From: a bacterium
GTDB lineage: Bacteria; Ratteibacteria; UBA8468; B48-G9; DSTR01
Direction of reading: 5' to 3'
Assembly: GCA_029551285.1 (NCBI GenBank)
Contig: JAKPFT010000070.1
Span: forward strand, 1-33,118
Length of the DNA: 33,118 nt
The translations under genes were made by a program, and so were the position numbers. How positions within the stretch are numbered: the stretch's first letter is position 1; every line of letters starts with the position of its first letter. The notes beneath the pieces were generated by a model, which saw only the letters and a list, made by a program, of their open reading frames with translations, was not told the DNA's origin and searched no databases. Shown piece by piece: positions 8,450 to 15,805 of the stretch.

Positions 8450-9193
8450 GTGGAATTAAGATTGGGTGTGCAGAGCTATTGTTTTCGTCACTTCAAGGAT
8501 AATCAGAAGGTGGCTTCTCTGGTCAGAGAATGTGGGCTGAGCCGGATTGAACTCTGTGGCGTGCACGTGAATTTCTCCGCTCCGGAGACTTTCGCTGCCG
8601 TTGTTGGCACCTACCAGCAGGCTGGGGTGGAGATTGTCTCCACGGGTGTTAATGGCCTGGCTAATCGGGAGACCGAGGAACGGAAGTTGTTTGATTTCCT
8701 TCGCCAGGCCGGGGCAGGACTCATGAGCGTAAGTTTTGACATCAACACCATGCCGGACTGTTTTCGCACCGCGGAACGCCTGGCTGAGGAGTATGGAATT
8801 AACCTGGCCATTCACAACCACGGAGGCCGGCACTGGCTTGGCTCTTCAGAGGTATTAACCTACGTTTTCAAGAACACCTCAAACCGGATTGGGTTGTGTC
8901 TTGATACGGCCTGGGCGCTTGATTCCGGGGAGAACCCGGTGGCCATGGTGGAAAAATTTGCCAGCCGTCTTTACGCTCTGCATATCAAAGATTTTATCTT
9001 TGAGCGGGACCGCCGTCCCCGTGATGTGGTTGCCGGGAAGGGCAACTTGAATCTGAAAAATCTTTTTCAGACATTGAAAAAGGTGGGTTTTTCCGGTGAG
9101 TCCATCATTGAGTATGAAGGGGATGTGGAAAATCCCGTTCCCGCACTTGGAAAGTGCGTGGCTTCCATCCAGGAAGCCGCCGCGACCGTTTGA
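8450..9193 (+). CDS. Sugar phosphate isomerase/epimerase-like TIM barrel
   Basis: A 247-residue protein of the xylose isomerase-like TIM barrel superfamily (AP_endonuc_2). Metal-site candidates are in IELCG, LAIHNHGG, GLCLDTAWAL, YALHIKDF and SIIEYEGD, the usual Glu/His/Asp/His/Glu pattern. These enzymes isomerise or epimerise sugars or inosose-type cyclitols; the substrate cannot be told from sequence. The GTG at 8450 is used because AGGGGGA lies just upstream. It is a single-gene unit, divergent from apbE and ending 4 bp from the RHH gene on the other strand. Confidence 0.75.
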   Translation: MELRLGVQSYCFRHFKDNQKVASLVRECGLSRIELCGVHVNFSAPETFAAVVGTYQQAGVEIVSTGVNGLANRETEERKLFDFLRQAGAGLMSVSFDINTMPDCFRTAERLAEEYGINLAIHNHGGRHWLGSSEVLTYVFKNTSNRIGLCLDTAWALDSGENPVAMVEKFASRLYALHIKDFIFERDRRPRDVVAGKGNLNLKNLFQTLKKVGFSGESIIEYEGDVENPVPALGKCVASIQEAAATV

Positions 9194-9197
9194 AAGT

Positions 9198-9554
9198 TCA
9201 GTGGAGAAGTCTTCTCACTCTCTGAAGAAGCGCCGACTCATCAGGGATATTGGTGGTATCAAACCGGGCCTCTTTGAAGGTGTCAATAAATACCCTGATA
9301 AGGGTATTTTTGGTGATGCGCTCCTGGCGATAAGCCGTGGAGCGGTTTTTCTGGATTTCCCGAACCAGCCGCTCAAGAAACTCCAGCTGGTCAGAACGTA
9401 ACAGCGTGGTCAGTCTTACCTCAAAGGTGCGAAACTTAGGCTGTCCGGCTGCCGGGGACAGGGGTGCTGAACTTGCTTTTACTTCCTTGACTCTGTTTGA
9501 GACCGTGGGCTGAATCCAGCTGAGAGGGTCTTTACCGAGGCCTGTCTTTTTCAT
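9198..9554 (-). CDS. Ribbon-helix-helix protein paired with ParA
   Basis: Small basic protein of 118 residues that overlaps parA by 4 bp, so the two form an operon. Residues 1-40 look disordered (Pro, Ser, Lys rich). Residues about 41-96 read as a ribbon-helix-helix: strand FRTFEVRLT, helix around 53-70 (LRSDQLEFLERLVREIQ), turn, and helix around 80-96 (ITKNTLIRVFIDTF). No ParB nuclease-like CTPase domain is seen. Small RHH partners of ParA proteins bind operator or centromere sites and stimulate the ATPase (family knowledge, as with ParG/omega). Here it likely binds the inverted repeat at the parA promoter. The specific family is not recognised. Confidence 0.65.
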   Translation of the reverse strand: MKKTGLGKDPLSWIQPTVSNRVKEVKASSAPLSPAAGQPKFRTFEVRLTTLLRSDQLEFLERLVREIQKNRSTAYRQERITKNTLIRVFIDTFKEARFDTTNIPDESALLQRVRRLLH

Positions 9555-10318
9555 ACGTGTTCCTCCTGTCTGATAATTTCCCGGGTAAGTTTCTGATAGT
9601 CTTCGCTACCATGAGAGCTCGGGGCAAAATCAAGAATGGCTTTGCCAAAACTGGGCGCTTCTGCCAGACGAACGTTTTCCCGGATACGCGTGCGAAAGAC
9701 CTTGTCCTTAAAATGTTCTTTTACCTTCCGGGCGACATCGCGGCAGATATTTTTTCGCTCGTCATACATCGTAATCAATACGCCGGTGATGGCTAAGTCT
9801 CTGTTAATGCGCTGCTGAACAATCTCAATTGTCTGGAGAAGTTTAGTCAGCCCTTCCAGAGCGAAGAATTCCGCCTGAATGGGAATTAAAACTTCTCTCA
9901 TGGCGGTAAGAGCGTTCAGTGTAAGCAAGCCGAGCGAAGGCGGACAGTCCACGATGATATAGTCAAAATGTTGCCGCAGATTTTTCAGTGCGTCCCGCAG
10001 GACAGCTTCGCGGCCGACCGTCGTTACCAGTTCAATTTCGGCGCTGGCCAGTTCAATCTTGGAAGGGAGCAAGAAAAGTCCTTTCTCCTGGGTAGTCGCC
10101 AGGGCCTGTTGAATGGGAAGTTTTCCCACCAGAACTTCATAGGCTGAGTTGTTCACCGAAGGCGGCTCCAGACCGAGGTGGATGGTGGTGTGGGCCTGCG
10201 GGTCCAGGTCAATCAGGAGAACCTTTCTGCCGGTCCGGGCCAGCACGACACCGGTGTTGACCACCGTGGTGGTCTTACCGGAACCGCCTTTCTGGTTGAT
10301 AACCGCTATCTTTCTCAT
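9551..10318 (-). CDS. parA: ParA/Soj-family partitioning ATPase
   Basis: 255-residue deviant Walker ATPase. KGGSGKTT (residues 10-17) has the signature first lysine Lys10 as well as Lys15. IDLDPQAHTT, the switch-II/Walker B segment IIVDCPPSLG, and a C-terminal IRENVRLAEAPSFGK segment typical of Soj are present. It binds nonspecific DNA as an ATP dimer and positions chromosomes or other cargo. Start ATG at 10318 has a strong GGAGGAG. The usual ParB, gidB and gidA neighbours of chromosomal Soj are missing; instead a small RHH protein follows. This makes it an orphan or an integrated plasmid-type pair. Confidence 0.9.
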   Translation of the reverse strand: MRKIAVINQKGGSGKTTTVVNTGVVLARTGRKVLLIDLDPQAHTTIHLGLEPPSVNNSAYEVLVGKLPIQQALATTQEKGLFLLPSKIELASAEIELVTTVGREAVLRDALKNLRQHFDYIIVDCPPSLGLLTLNALTAMREVLIPIQAEFFALEGLTKLLQTIEIVQQRINRDLAITGVLITMYDERKNICRDVARKVKEHFKDKVFRTRIRENVRLAEAPSFGKAILDFAPSSHGSEDYQKLTREIIRQEEHV

Positions 10319-10346
10319 GCCTCCTCCTGAGGTTAGAACTTCTGAA

Positions 10347-10362
10347 GTTACGCAACGGTAAC
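10347..10362. promoter_or_regulatory. Candidate operator at the parA promoter
   Basis: Inverted repeat GTTAC-N6-GTAAC ends 1 bp before the parA -10 hexamer and spans the expected transcription start. That is where an autorepressor would bind, and the RHH partner is the natural candidate (inference). Confidence 0.4.
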
Positions 10363-10391
10363 AGTATAAGAAACGGTCGCTGGCTTGTCAA
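10363..10391 (-). promoter_or_regulatory. Strong parA promoter
   Basis: Minus strand TTGACA (10391-10386), 17-bp spacer, TATACT (10368-10363): a near-consensus sigma70 promoter. Its -35 overlaps the -35 of the divergent aroE promoter by 5 bp. Confidence 0.8.
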
Positions 10392-10413
10392 GCGCCGTGT
10401 CTTCAGTTATAGT
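10385..10413 (+). promoter_or_regulatory. aroE-aroK promoter
   Basis: TTGTCA (10385-10390), 17-bp spacer, TATAGT (10408-10413). Expected start is near 10420, a leader of about 34 bases. The -35 shares five base pairs with the -35 of parA on the other strand. Confidence 0.7.
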
Positions 10414-10453
10414 AACAGAGAGAAAAACTGCCGTGGGAAAGGAGCTGGACGGG

Positions 10454-11323
10454 ATGGAAATTAAGGCTACAACCAGGCTGACAGGGGTTTTCGGGTATCC
10501 GGTTCGGCATTCTCTTTCGCCCATCTTCCAGAATGCTGCTTTCCAGTACCTGGGTCTTGACATGGTCTATGTGGCGCTGGAGGTCAAGCCTGAAGACCTG
10601 GAGGTCGCCGTTAAAGCGCTGAAGGTTTTTGATTTTGTGGGCGTAAATGTCACCATTCCCCACAAGAAGGCTGTGGTTTCGCTTGTGGACGAACTGGATG
10701 GGGAGGCGCAAGAATCAGGGGTGGTGAACACTATTTGCTGTCGCGGCGGAAGGTTGAAAGGTTATAGCACCGACGGGCAGGGTTTCATCCGTTCCCTGAA
10801 AGAAGAGGGAAGGTTCTCGCCGGAAAACAAAAGTGCTCTGGTGCTGGGAGCAGGCGGATCAGCCCATGCTGTTTGCGGCGCTCTGGTAAGGTCTGGTATT
10901 GGACACCTCTTCCTGTGTAACCGCACCCGGGAAAAAGCCGTGGCTCTGGCAGACCATTTGAAGAAAAACCTCTCCTTCACCTCAACGGAAGTAATAGAAT
11001 TTTCACAACGGCACCGCAAGGCCGTCTGGAAAGATGTGGATTTGCTGGTGAATACTACCTCTGTGGGTATGAAGGAAAATGACCCCCTTCTCGTCAGGGA
11101 AGAAAACCTGCACCCGGGTTTGTTTGTTTATGACCTGATTTACAACCGCCTGACGGAATTGTTAAGAAACGCCAGGAAATTGAAACTTCCCCACCTGAAC
11201 GGGCTGGCCATGCTGGTCTATCAGGGCGGGATTTCCTTTGAGCTCTGGACTGGCCGGAAGGCGCCGCTGGCCATAATGAAAAAAGCTCTCGCAAAATACA
11301 GGGGTGGACTTGGCAAAGCCTGA
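10454..11323 (+). CDS. aroE: Shikimate dehydrogenase
   Basis: Reduces 3-dehydroshikimate to shikimate with NADPH; 289 residues. GYPVRHSLSP gives the shikimate-binding serines, VNVTIPHKK the catalytic lysine, YSTDGQGF the aspartate, and GAGGSAHAV plus CNRTREKA the NADP site with an arginine for the 2'-phosphate. The ATG at 10454 has GGAG 9 bases upstream; the upstream in-frame ATG at 10385 lies inside the promoter and is unlikely. It overlaps aroK by 20 bp. Confidence 0.94.
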   Translation: MEIKATTRLTGVFGYPVRHSLSPIFQNAAFQYLGLDMVYVALEVKPEDLEVAVKALKVFDFVGVNVTIPHKKAVVSLVDELDGEAQESGVVNTICCRGGRLKGYSTDGQGFIRSLKEEGRFSPENKSALVLGAGGSAHAVCGALVRSGIGHLFLCNRTREKAVALADHLKKNLSFTSTEVIEFSQRHRKAVWKDVDLLVNTTSVGMKENDPLLVREENLHPGLFVYDLIYNRLTELLRNARKLKLPHLNGLAMLVYQGGISFELWTGRKAPLAIMKKALAKYRGGLGKA

Positions 11324-11843
11324 GGCAAATCTTGTTCTGACAGGATATAGCGGTACGGGTAAAAGCACTGTTGGCCGGATACTGGCGGCAAGATGGCAGT
11401 GGAAGTTTGTAGACATCAACGCGATTCTTGAAGAGAGAGAAAACTGCCGGCTGGCCAGGCTGGTCCAGGTCAGGGGGCAGGAGTATGTGGACAGGAAAGA
11501 AGAAGAACTGATTGCCGGGATAGCCGCAGGACGGCAGTTAGTGGTCGCGGCCGGTGCCAGGACCTTGCTGAGTGAAAGGAACTTTCTGAACCTGAAGCAA
11601 AACGGGGTTTTGATTGGTCTTACAGCCGAGCCAGGGATTATTCTCTTGCGCACCTGTGCTCCGTGGAAAGACAGAACAGCCCTGCTTAAATCAAAAGAAG
11701 TCCTTCAGACCATCCGGCAAGTCATCAAAGAACGGGAATCTTTTTCCAGGAAGCCGGATTATACCATTGATACTTCAGAGCTCACTCCAGAGCAGGTGGC
11801 GGAAAAGATTGAGGCACTTTTGGTAGTGTCAAAAAAGGAATGA
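11304..11843 (+). CDS. aroK: Shikimate kinase, divergent; C-terminus ends in a repeat element
   Basis: Phosphorylates shikimate at O3 using ATP; 179 residues, near the family norm. The Walker A is GYSGTGKST (residues 14-22). The lid region DRTALLKSKEVL and the helix with RQVIKERESF match AroK. Two motifs deviate: the usual DxD reads DIN after FV, and the GGG of Walker B reads AGA in VVAAGARTLL. The start is GTG at 11304 within aroE, implying coupling. The last five codons (VSKKE) and the TGA stop come from the left inverted repeat of the element at 11826, so the native C-terminus was altered by the insertion. It remains the only shikimate kinase candidate seen here. Confidence 0.87.
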   Translation: MDLAKPEANLVLTGYSGTGKSTVGRILAARWQWKFVDINAILEERENCRLARLVQVRGQEYVDRKEEELIAGIAAGRQLVVAAGARTLLSERNFLNLKQNGVLIGLTAEPGIILLRTCAPWKDRTALLKSKEVLQTIRQVIKERESFSRKPDYTIDTSELTPEQVAEKIEALLVVSKKE

Positions 11844-12090
11844 AAGAGGGATGAAAAGAAAGGGAACAGTCTGGCTCACTCAAAGTGCTCCGGCACAGAC
11901 AAGGACTACGCCGAAATCGGCTGCTCGGCGAACTCATTCGCCAGGTGGCGAATTCAGACAGCGCCGAGTAAGGTATAGCGTCCCGATTGAACTTGGTCGG
12001 TCCGCTTACTGAACGCTTGTGCTTTTCGTCTTGTCTTGTAGCTGTGCCTGCGCCATTCGTTCGCCAGTTGTCCCCTTCCTTTTTTGACAC
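11826..12090 (-). repeat. Inverted-repeat element, copy 1 (complete, 265 bp)
   Basis: Bounded by perfect 15-bp terminal inverted repeats, GTGTCAAAAAAGGAA at 11826-11840 and its complement at 12076-12090. It is oriented opposite to copies 2 and 3. Subterminal sequence also pairs (GGCACAG with CTGTGCC). Internal hairpins occur at 11936-11953 (ATTCGCC/GGCGAAT) and 11983-12000 (CCGA/TCGG). An open frame crosses the element but encodes nothing I recognise and no transposase. No clear target duplication is visible. MITE-like by structure. Confidence 0.85.
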
Positions 12091-12203
12091 CGTAGGGAGG
12101 AGAGGGGGAAATAAGGAGTGGCATAACCATTGACAGACACAGGAAAAGACTTAAAACAACTCAACATTTTGACAGAACGGCACTTTTCACAGGGGGGGCA
12201 GTT

Positions 12204-13322
12204 ATGAGAGTTAGGTGTGTTTGTCTTTTGTTCTTCTTCGCTGTCTGTTTTTCCATGGGAGCAGAGACGCCACCAGGAAACATTGATTATGTGATGGAGT
12301 ACTTTCCGAAGGCTGGGGGTATTGTCATGCATGGAGGTTGGTGCGAACCAGACTGGCTGCCGCGAAATGATGTCTGGGTCCTGGATAACAATGGCTGGAG
12401 GCACGTGATCCAGGATTCTTCCCCGGCGTTTGCCCACCACAGTATGACCTTTAACACTGACAGGAAGGTGCTGGTCCTTTGCGGAAACACTACCTATACC
12501 ACCTTCACCAGCGAGTATCAAACCTGGGAGTATGATGGAACTGACTGGTCCCGGGGACCGGAGCTACCCACAGAAATTATCTTCGGCGATGTGGAGTTAG
12601 CCTATGACCAGGCCAGACAGGTGACGGTACTTTACCTTCATGGCTTCCTGAGTGATTTTTCTCCGCGAACGGAAACCTGGGAATATAATGGGGTCACCTG
12701 GACAAAAAAGGAATTTCTCACGGCGCCGGTGGCCTGTTCTGACGGTGCTTTGATGAAGTATGACCCTGTCAACCGAATAACAGTGCTGGTGGCAGATGAT
12801 GGCAGCGGGAGTCAAACCTGGTTGTGGGATGGGACTGACTGGAAGTCGGTTGCTGGAGCCCAACCGCCTGATGTCCTGGGGGGTGGTATGGTCTACGATA
12901 CTGTCAGGCAGGAGATGGTTTTTCTCACCACGACAATGCAAACCTGGGTGTTTGATGGCACTTCCTGGACACAGAAGAATCCGGCGCACTCTCCGCAACC
13001 CGTACCAAACGGTTTGTTCTCCATGGCCTTTGACCCGGTGAGAAGGAAAACTGTCTTCTTCGGCGGGGAAAGCCCTCCGCTGGGTTCCTTCCCTGTCTAT
13101 CCCACTGGTACCTGGGAGTGGGATGGTGCTGACTGGCGCGAATTTTCTTCTTCGCTTCAGGGAGATATCAACGGAGATGGGGAGCTTGATATCAGAGACG
13201 TGGTTATCTGCTTGAGAATTGTTCTTGGCTGGAATGATTTTGATTCGCGGGCTGACCTTAATGGAGACGGCCAGGTCAATATCCAGGATGTAATTCTACT
13301 GCTCCGAGTTGTCCTCGCTTGA
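12204..13322 (+). CDS. Secreted propeller-type protein with C-terminal dockerin
   Basis: A 372-residue exported protein. Residues 1-20 form a signal peptide (MRVR, then a hydrophobic run ending SMGA). Six repeats about 45-55 residues apart share a TW-aromatic-(D/N)-G-x-x-W core: near 58, 108, 159, 206, 248 and 304, suggesting a Kelch-like or related six-bladed beta-propeller. Residues 320-372 are a type I dockerin: two calcium loops, DINGDGELDIRD and DLNGDGQVNIQD, each followed by a helix. Dockerins bind cohesins on scaffold or surface proteins (family knowledge). The ATG follows AGGGGGGG. A possible promoter is TTGACA at 12130 with TAAAAC 16 bp on. It sits alone between aroK and aroC. No cohesin is in the window. 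Confidence 0.85.
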   Translation: MRVRCVCLLFFFAVCFSMGAETPPGNIDYVMEYFPKAGGIVMHGGWCEPDWLPRNDVWVLDNNGWRHVIQDSSPAFAHHSMTFNTDRKVLVLCGNTTYTTFTSEYQTWEYDGTDWSRGPELPTEIIFGDVELAYDQARQVTVLYLHGFLSDFSPRTETWEYNGVTWTKKEFLTAPVACSDGALMKYDPVNRITVLVADDGSGSQTWLWDGTDWKSVAGAQPPDVLGGGMVYDTVRQEMVFLTTTMQTWVFDGTSWTQKNPAHSPQPVPNGLFSMAFDPVRRKTVFFGGESPPLGSFPVYPTGTWEWDGADWREFSSSLQGDINGDGELDIRDVVICLRIVLGWNDFDSRADLNGDGQVNIQDVILLLRVVLA

Positions 13323-13341
13323 ATCTCCGACCGTTTTTGTC

Positions 13342-14496
13342 CTAAAGCCCTTTCAGCTTCAGCCACTTCTTATCCAGTCTGGCTAAACTGTCATAGGCCC
13401 TGGCCAGATAGAGGGCATCAAGAAGGGCGATGGCCATCATCGCTTCGGCGACCACGTAGATACGACCCAGCAGGGTAGGGTCCCGCCGGGTGATCGGACT
13501 CAGGGTTTCTTCTTTCATGGTGCGCATGTTGATGGAACGCTGCTGGATGGAAATAGTGGGTGTTGGTTTGATGGCCAGACGGACGACAATGTCTTCGCCG
13601 GTGCTCATGCCGCCCAGCAGCCCCCCGGCGTTATTGGTGCGGAAACGCACCCGTCCCTGCTCGTCCAGGTAAGGCTGGTCATTATTTTCTGACCCTTTCA
13701 TTCGGCCCACCTGAAAGCCGGCGCCAAACTCAATACCTTTGACCGCGCCGATGGAACAGAGAGCGTGGGCAATGGTGGCACTGAGTTTGTCAAAGACCGG
13801 CTCACCCAGAGCCGGGGGAACATTATGAGCCACTACCTGGATAATTCCGCCGGCTGTATCCCCTTCTTCTTTCACCTTCAAGACGGCTTTTTCCATTTTT
13901 TTAGCAGCGTCCAGGTCAGGACAGTTAATCTCATTCTTGCGGTAGTTACGTTTAGCTTCCTCAAAACTCAACGGTCTGGCTTTAATGCCAAGGCACTCCA
14001 CGGTGTAGGCCAGAATTTCAATACCTTCTCGGGCGAGAATGAACTTAGCCACGGCACCTCCGGCAACCCGGGCCACAGTCTCCCTTCCTGAGGCGCGGCC
14101 GGCACCACACCAGTCCTGGGCTTCGCCATATTTCAGAAAGAAAGGGTAGGTGGCGTGTCCGGGACGAAAGATATCTTTGTAGGAACGGTATTGCTCAATA
14201 TGGATAGGCTGGGTATCCACATTGTAGATTATAATCCCGACTGGGGCGCCGGTGGTTAAGCCGTCCTGGCCAAGACCGGCGAAAATTTCACACTGGTCAG
14301 TCTCTTTTCTTGGACTGTTCAGTTTTCCCACTCCGGGCCGTCTCTTGTCCAGTTCCTGCTGAACGATTTCTCTGGTTAGTTTGAGTCCTGGCGGTACCCC
14401 GTCCACAATTACGGCCAGTCCTGAACCTTTTCCTTTTCCGTAGGATTCACCGCAGGTGGTAACCCGAAAAATCCGGCCAAAAGAATTTCCCAGCAC
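13342..14496 (-). CDS. aroC: Chorismate synthase
   Basis: Converts EPSP to chorismate using reduced FMN as cofactor; 384 residues. FGRIFRVTTCGESYGKG, RPGHATYPFFLKYG, GRASGRETVARVAGGAVAK and RFRTNNAGGLLGGMSTG are family signatures. The GTG at 14496 has AAAGGGGG upstream and lies 18 bp after the aroA stop, so aroA-aroC is one operon. It needs reduced FMN, so either an external reductase or intrinsic reductase activity must supply it. Convergent with the dockerin gene, 19 bp apart. Confidence 0.95.
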   Translation of the reverse strand: MLGNSFGRIFRVTTCGESYGKGKGSGLAVIVDGVPPGLKLTREIVQQELDKRRPGVGKLNSPRKETDQCEIFAGLGQDGLTTGAPVGIIIYNVDTQPIHIEQYRSYKDIFRPGHATYPFFLKYGEAQDWCGAGRASGRETVARVAGGAVAKFILAREGIEILAYTVECLGIKARPLSFEEAKRNYRKNEINCPDLDAAKKMEKAVLKVKEEGDTAGGIIQVVAHNVPPALGEPVFDKLSATIAHALCSIGAVKGIEFGAGFQVGRMKGSENNDQPYLDEQGRVRFRTNNAGGLLGGMSTGEDIVVRLAIKPTPTISIQQRSINMRTMKEETLSPITRRDPTLLGRIYVVAEAMMAIALLDALYLARAYDSLARLDKKWLKLKGL

Positions 14497-14514
14497 TGTT
14501 GCCCCCTTTGTTGG

Positions 14515-15798
14515 TTAAGGTTCCTCTTTCAATTCAACCTGCGCCCCCAGCCGGGAAAGCTTATCAAAAAACTCAGGGAAGGTAACTCCGGCGGCCTCTG
14601 CGGTGGAAACAGTGGTCCTGCCTTCTGCCCGCAGCCCGGCCAGGGTTAAAGCCATCACCACCCTGTGGTCGCGATGGCCATCTACCGTTGTGCCCTGCAA
14701 TTTTGATTGATGAAGAATCAAACCATCTTTCAGTTCCTGAACCCGGGCGCCTAATTTGGTAAGCTCAGCGGCCATTACCGAAAGGCGGTCCGTTTCTTTG
14801 ATTCTGGCCTGAGGTACATTTCCCAGCACTGTCGTACCCTCAGCCAGACAGCCAAGAACAGCCATGGCTGGCAAAGCATCCGGTGTCTGGTTAAGGTCAA
14901 GGCACACCCCGCGCAATTTCCCACCACCCCGGATACGGATGCCCGAAGACTCAATCTCAATGGGAACACCCATCAATCTTAAGTAATCCAGAACAGCCCT
15001 GTCTCCCTGGGTGTCGTTCAGCTCAAGTCCCTGGATAAGAACATCAGAATCACATATGGCCGCCGCCACCAGAGGAAAGGTAGCACTGCTCCAGTCGCCC
15101 GGTATTCTTTTTGAGAAAGCATGGTAGTGCTGACGTCCCTTGATGTGAAACCATGTCAGGTCATCATTTCTTTGGTAGTCAATATTCTGCTCGTCTAACC
15201 AGCCAAGGGTCATTTCTACGTAAGGAGCTTCGTGCAGGTTAGCCACCGTTAATTCTGTATCACCGGCAGCCAGGGGAGAAGCAATTAATACCGAGGACAC
15301 AAACTGTGAATTTATCCCGTCAACACAGGCTTTCCCGCCTCTGAGCACTCCGGAGATACGAATCGGAGGACGTCCGTTATTGAGAGAAACAGCTTTTGCC
15401 CCTAACTGGTTCAAAGCATCCAGCAGCGGCTGGACCGGTCTGGAACGCAGTGAATCATCTCCGTCCAGAACCGTGGAAAAAGAGCCAAGAGCCGCTACGG
15501 CGGCTACCAGATTCAGGGAAGTTCCTGAATTCATCAGGTCCAGTTTCTCGCCGGGCGGTTTTGGTTCAGAACCAAAGCCGGTTATTTCCCACTTTTCCGG
15601 TTCGCACCTTATCACGGCCCCTAAACTGCGGCAGGCGTTCACTGCGGCCCGGGTGTCGGCTGATTGCAGAGGTTTGATGATGGTTGATGTTCCCCTGGCC
15701 AGAGAGGCAATCACCACTGCTCTGATGGTGTGTGACTTGGAGCCAGGAACAACAAATTCCCCCTGAAGGTGTCTGGTGGGAAAGACGATTGCCTGCAT
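14515..15798 (-). CDS. aroA: 3-phosphoshikimate 1-carboxyvinyltransferase (EPSP synthase)
   Basis: Transfers enolpyruvate from PEP to shikimate 3-phosphate; 427 residues, the usual length. PGSKSHTIRAVVIASLA (PEP and S3P binding), MNSGTSLNL (in place of the common GNAGT), RIKETDRLSVMA and DGHRDHRVVMALTLAG are seen. The start ATG at 15798 is set by homology to the family N-terminus (QAIVFP). There is no ribosome-binding site, and the promoter -10 ends only 7 bases before this ATG, so the mRNA would be leaderless. Confidence 0.94.
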   Translation of the reverse strand: MQAIVFPTRHLQGEFVVPGSKSHTIRAVVIASLARGTSTIIKPLQSADTRAAVNACRSLGAVIRCEPEKWEITGFGSEPKPPGEKLDLMNSGTSLNLVAAVAALGSFSTVLDGDDSLRSRPVQPLLDALNQLGAKAVSLNNGRPPIRISGVLRGGKACVDGINSQFVSSVLIASPLAAGDTELTVANLHEAPYVEMTLGWLDEQNIDYQRNDDLTWFHIKGRQHYHAFSKRIPGDWSSATFPLVAAAICDSDVLIQGLELNDTQGDRAVLDYLRLMGVPIEIESSGIRIRGGGKLRGVCLDLNQTPDALPAMAVLGCLAEGTTVLGNVPQARIKETDRLSVMAAELTKLGARVQELKDGLILHQSKLQGTTVDGHRDHRVVMALTLAGLRAEGRTTVSTAEAAGVTFPEFFDKLSRLGAQVELKEEP

Positions 15799-15805
15799 AC
15801 AAATA

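Noticed and set aside
11782-12090. Open frame of about 100 codons across repeat copy 1, with matching frames in copies 2 and 3
   Set aside because: Substitutions fall at all codon positions, there is no start with a ribosome-binding site, no known domain, and stems with paired changes explain conservation better.
11826-12090. Element as a CRISPR or attachment site
   Set aside because: No spacer-repeat periodicity and no integrase; terminal inverted repeats fit a MITE-like unit.
12130-12158. Promoter for the dockerin gene (TTGACA at 12130)
   Set aside because: The -10 is only a partial match at 16-bp spacing; mentioned with the gene but not listed as a site.
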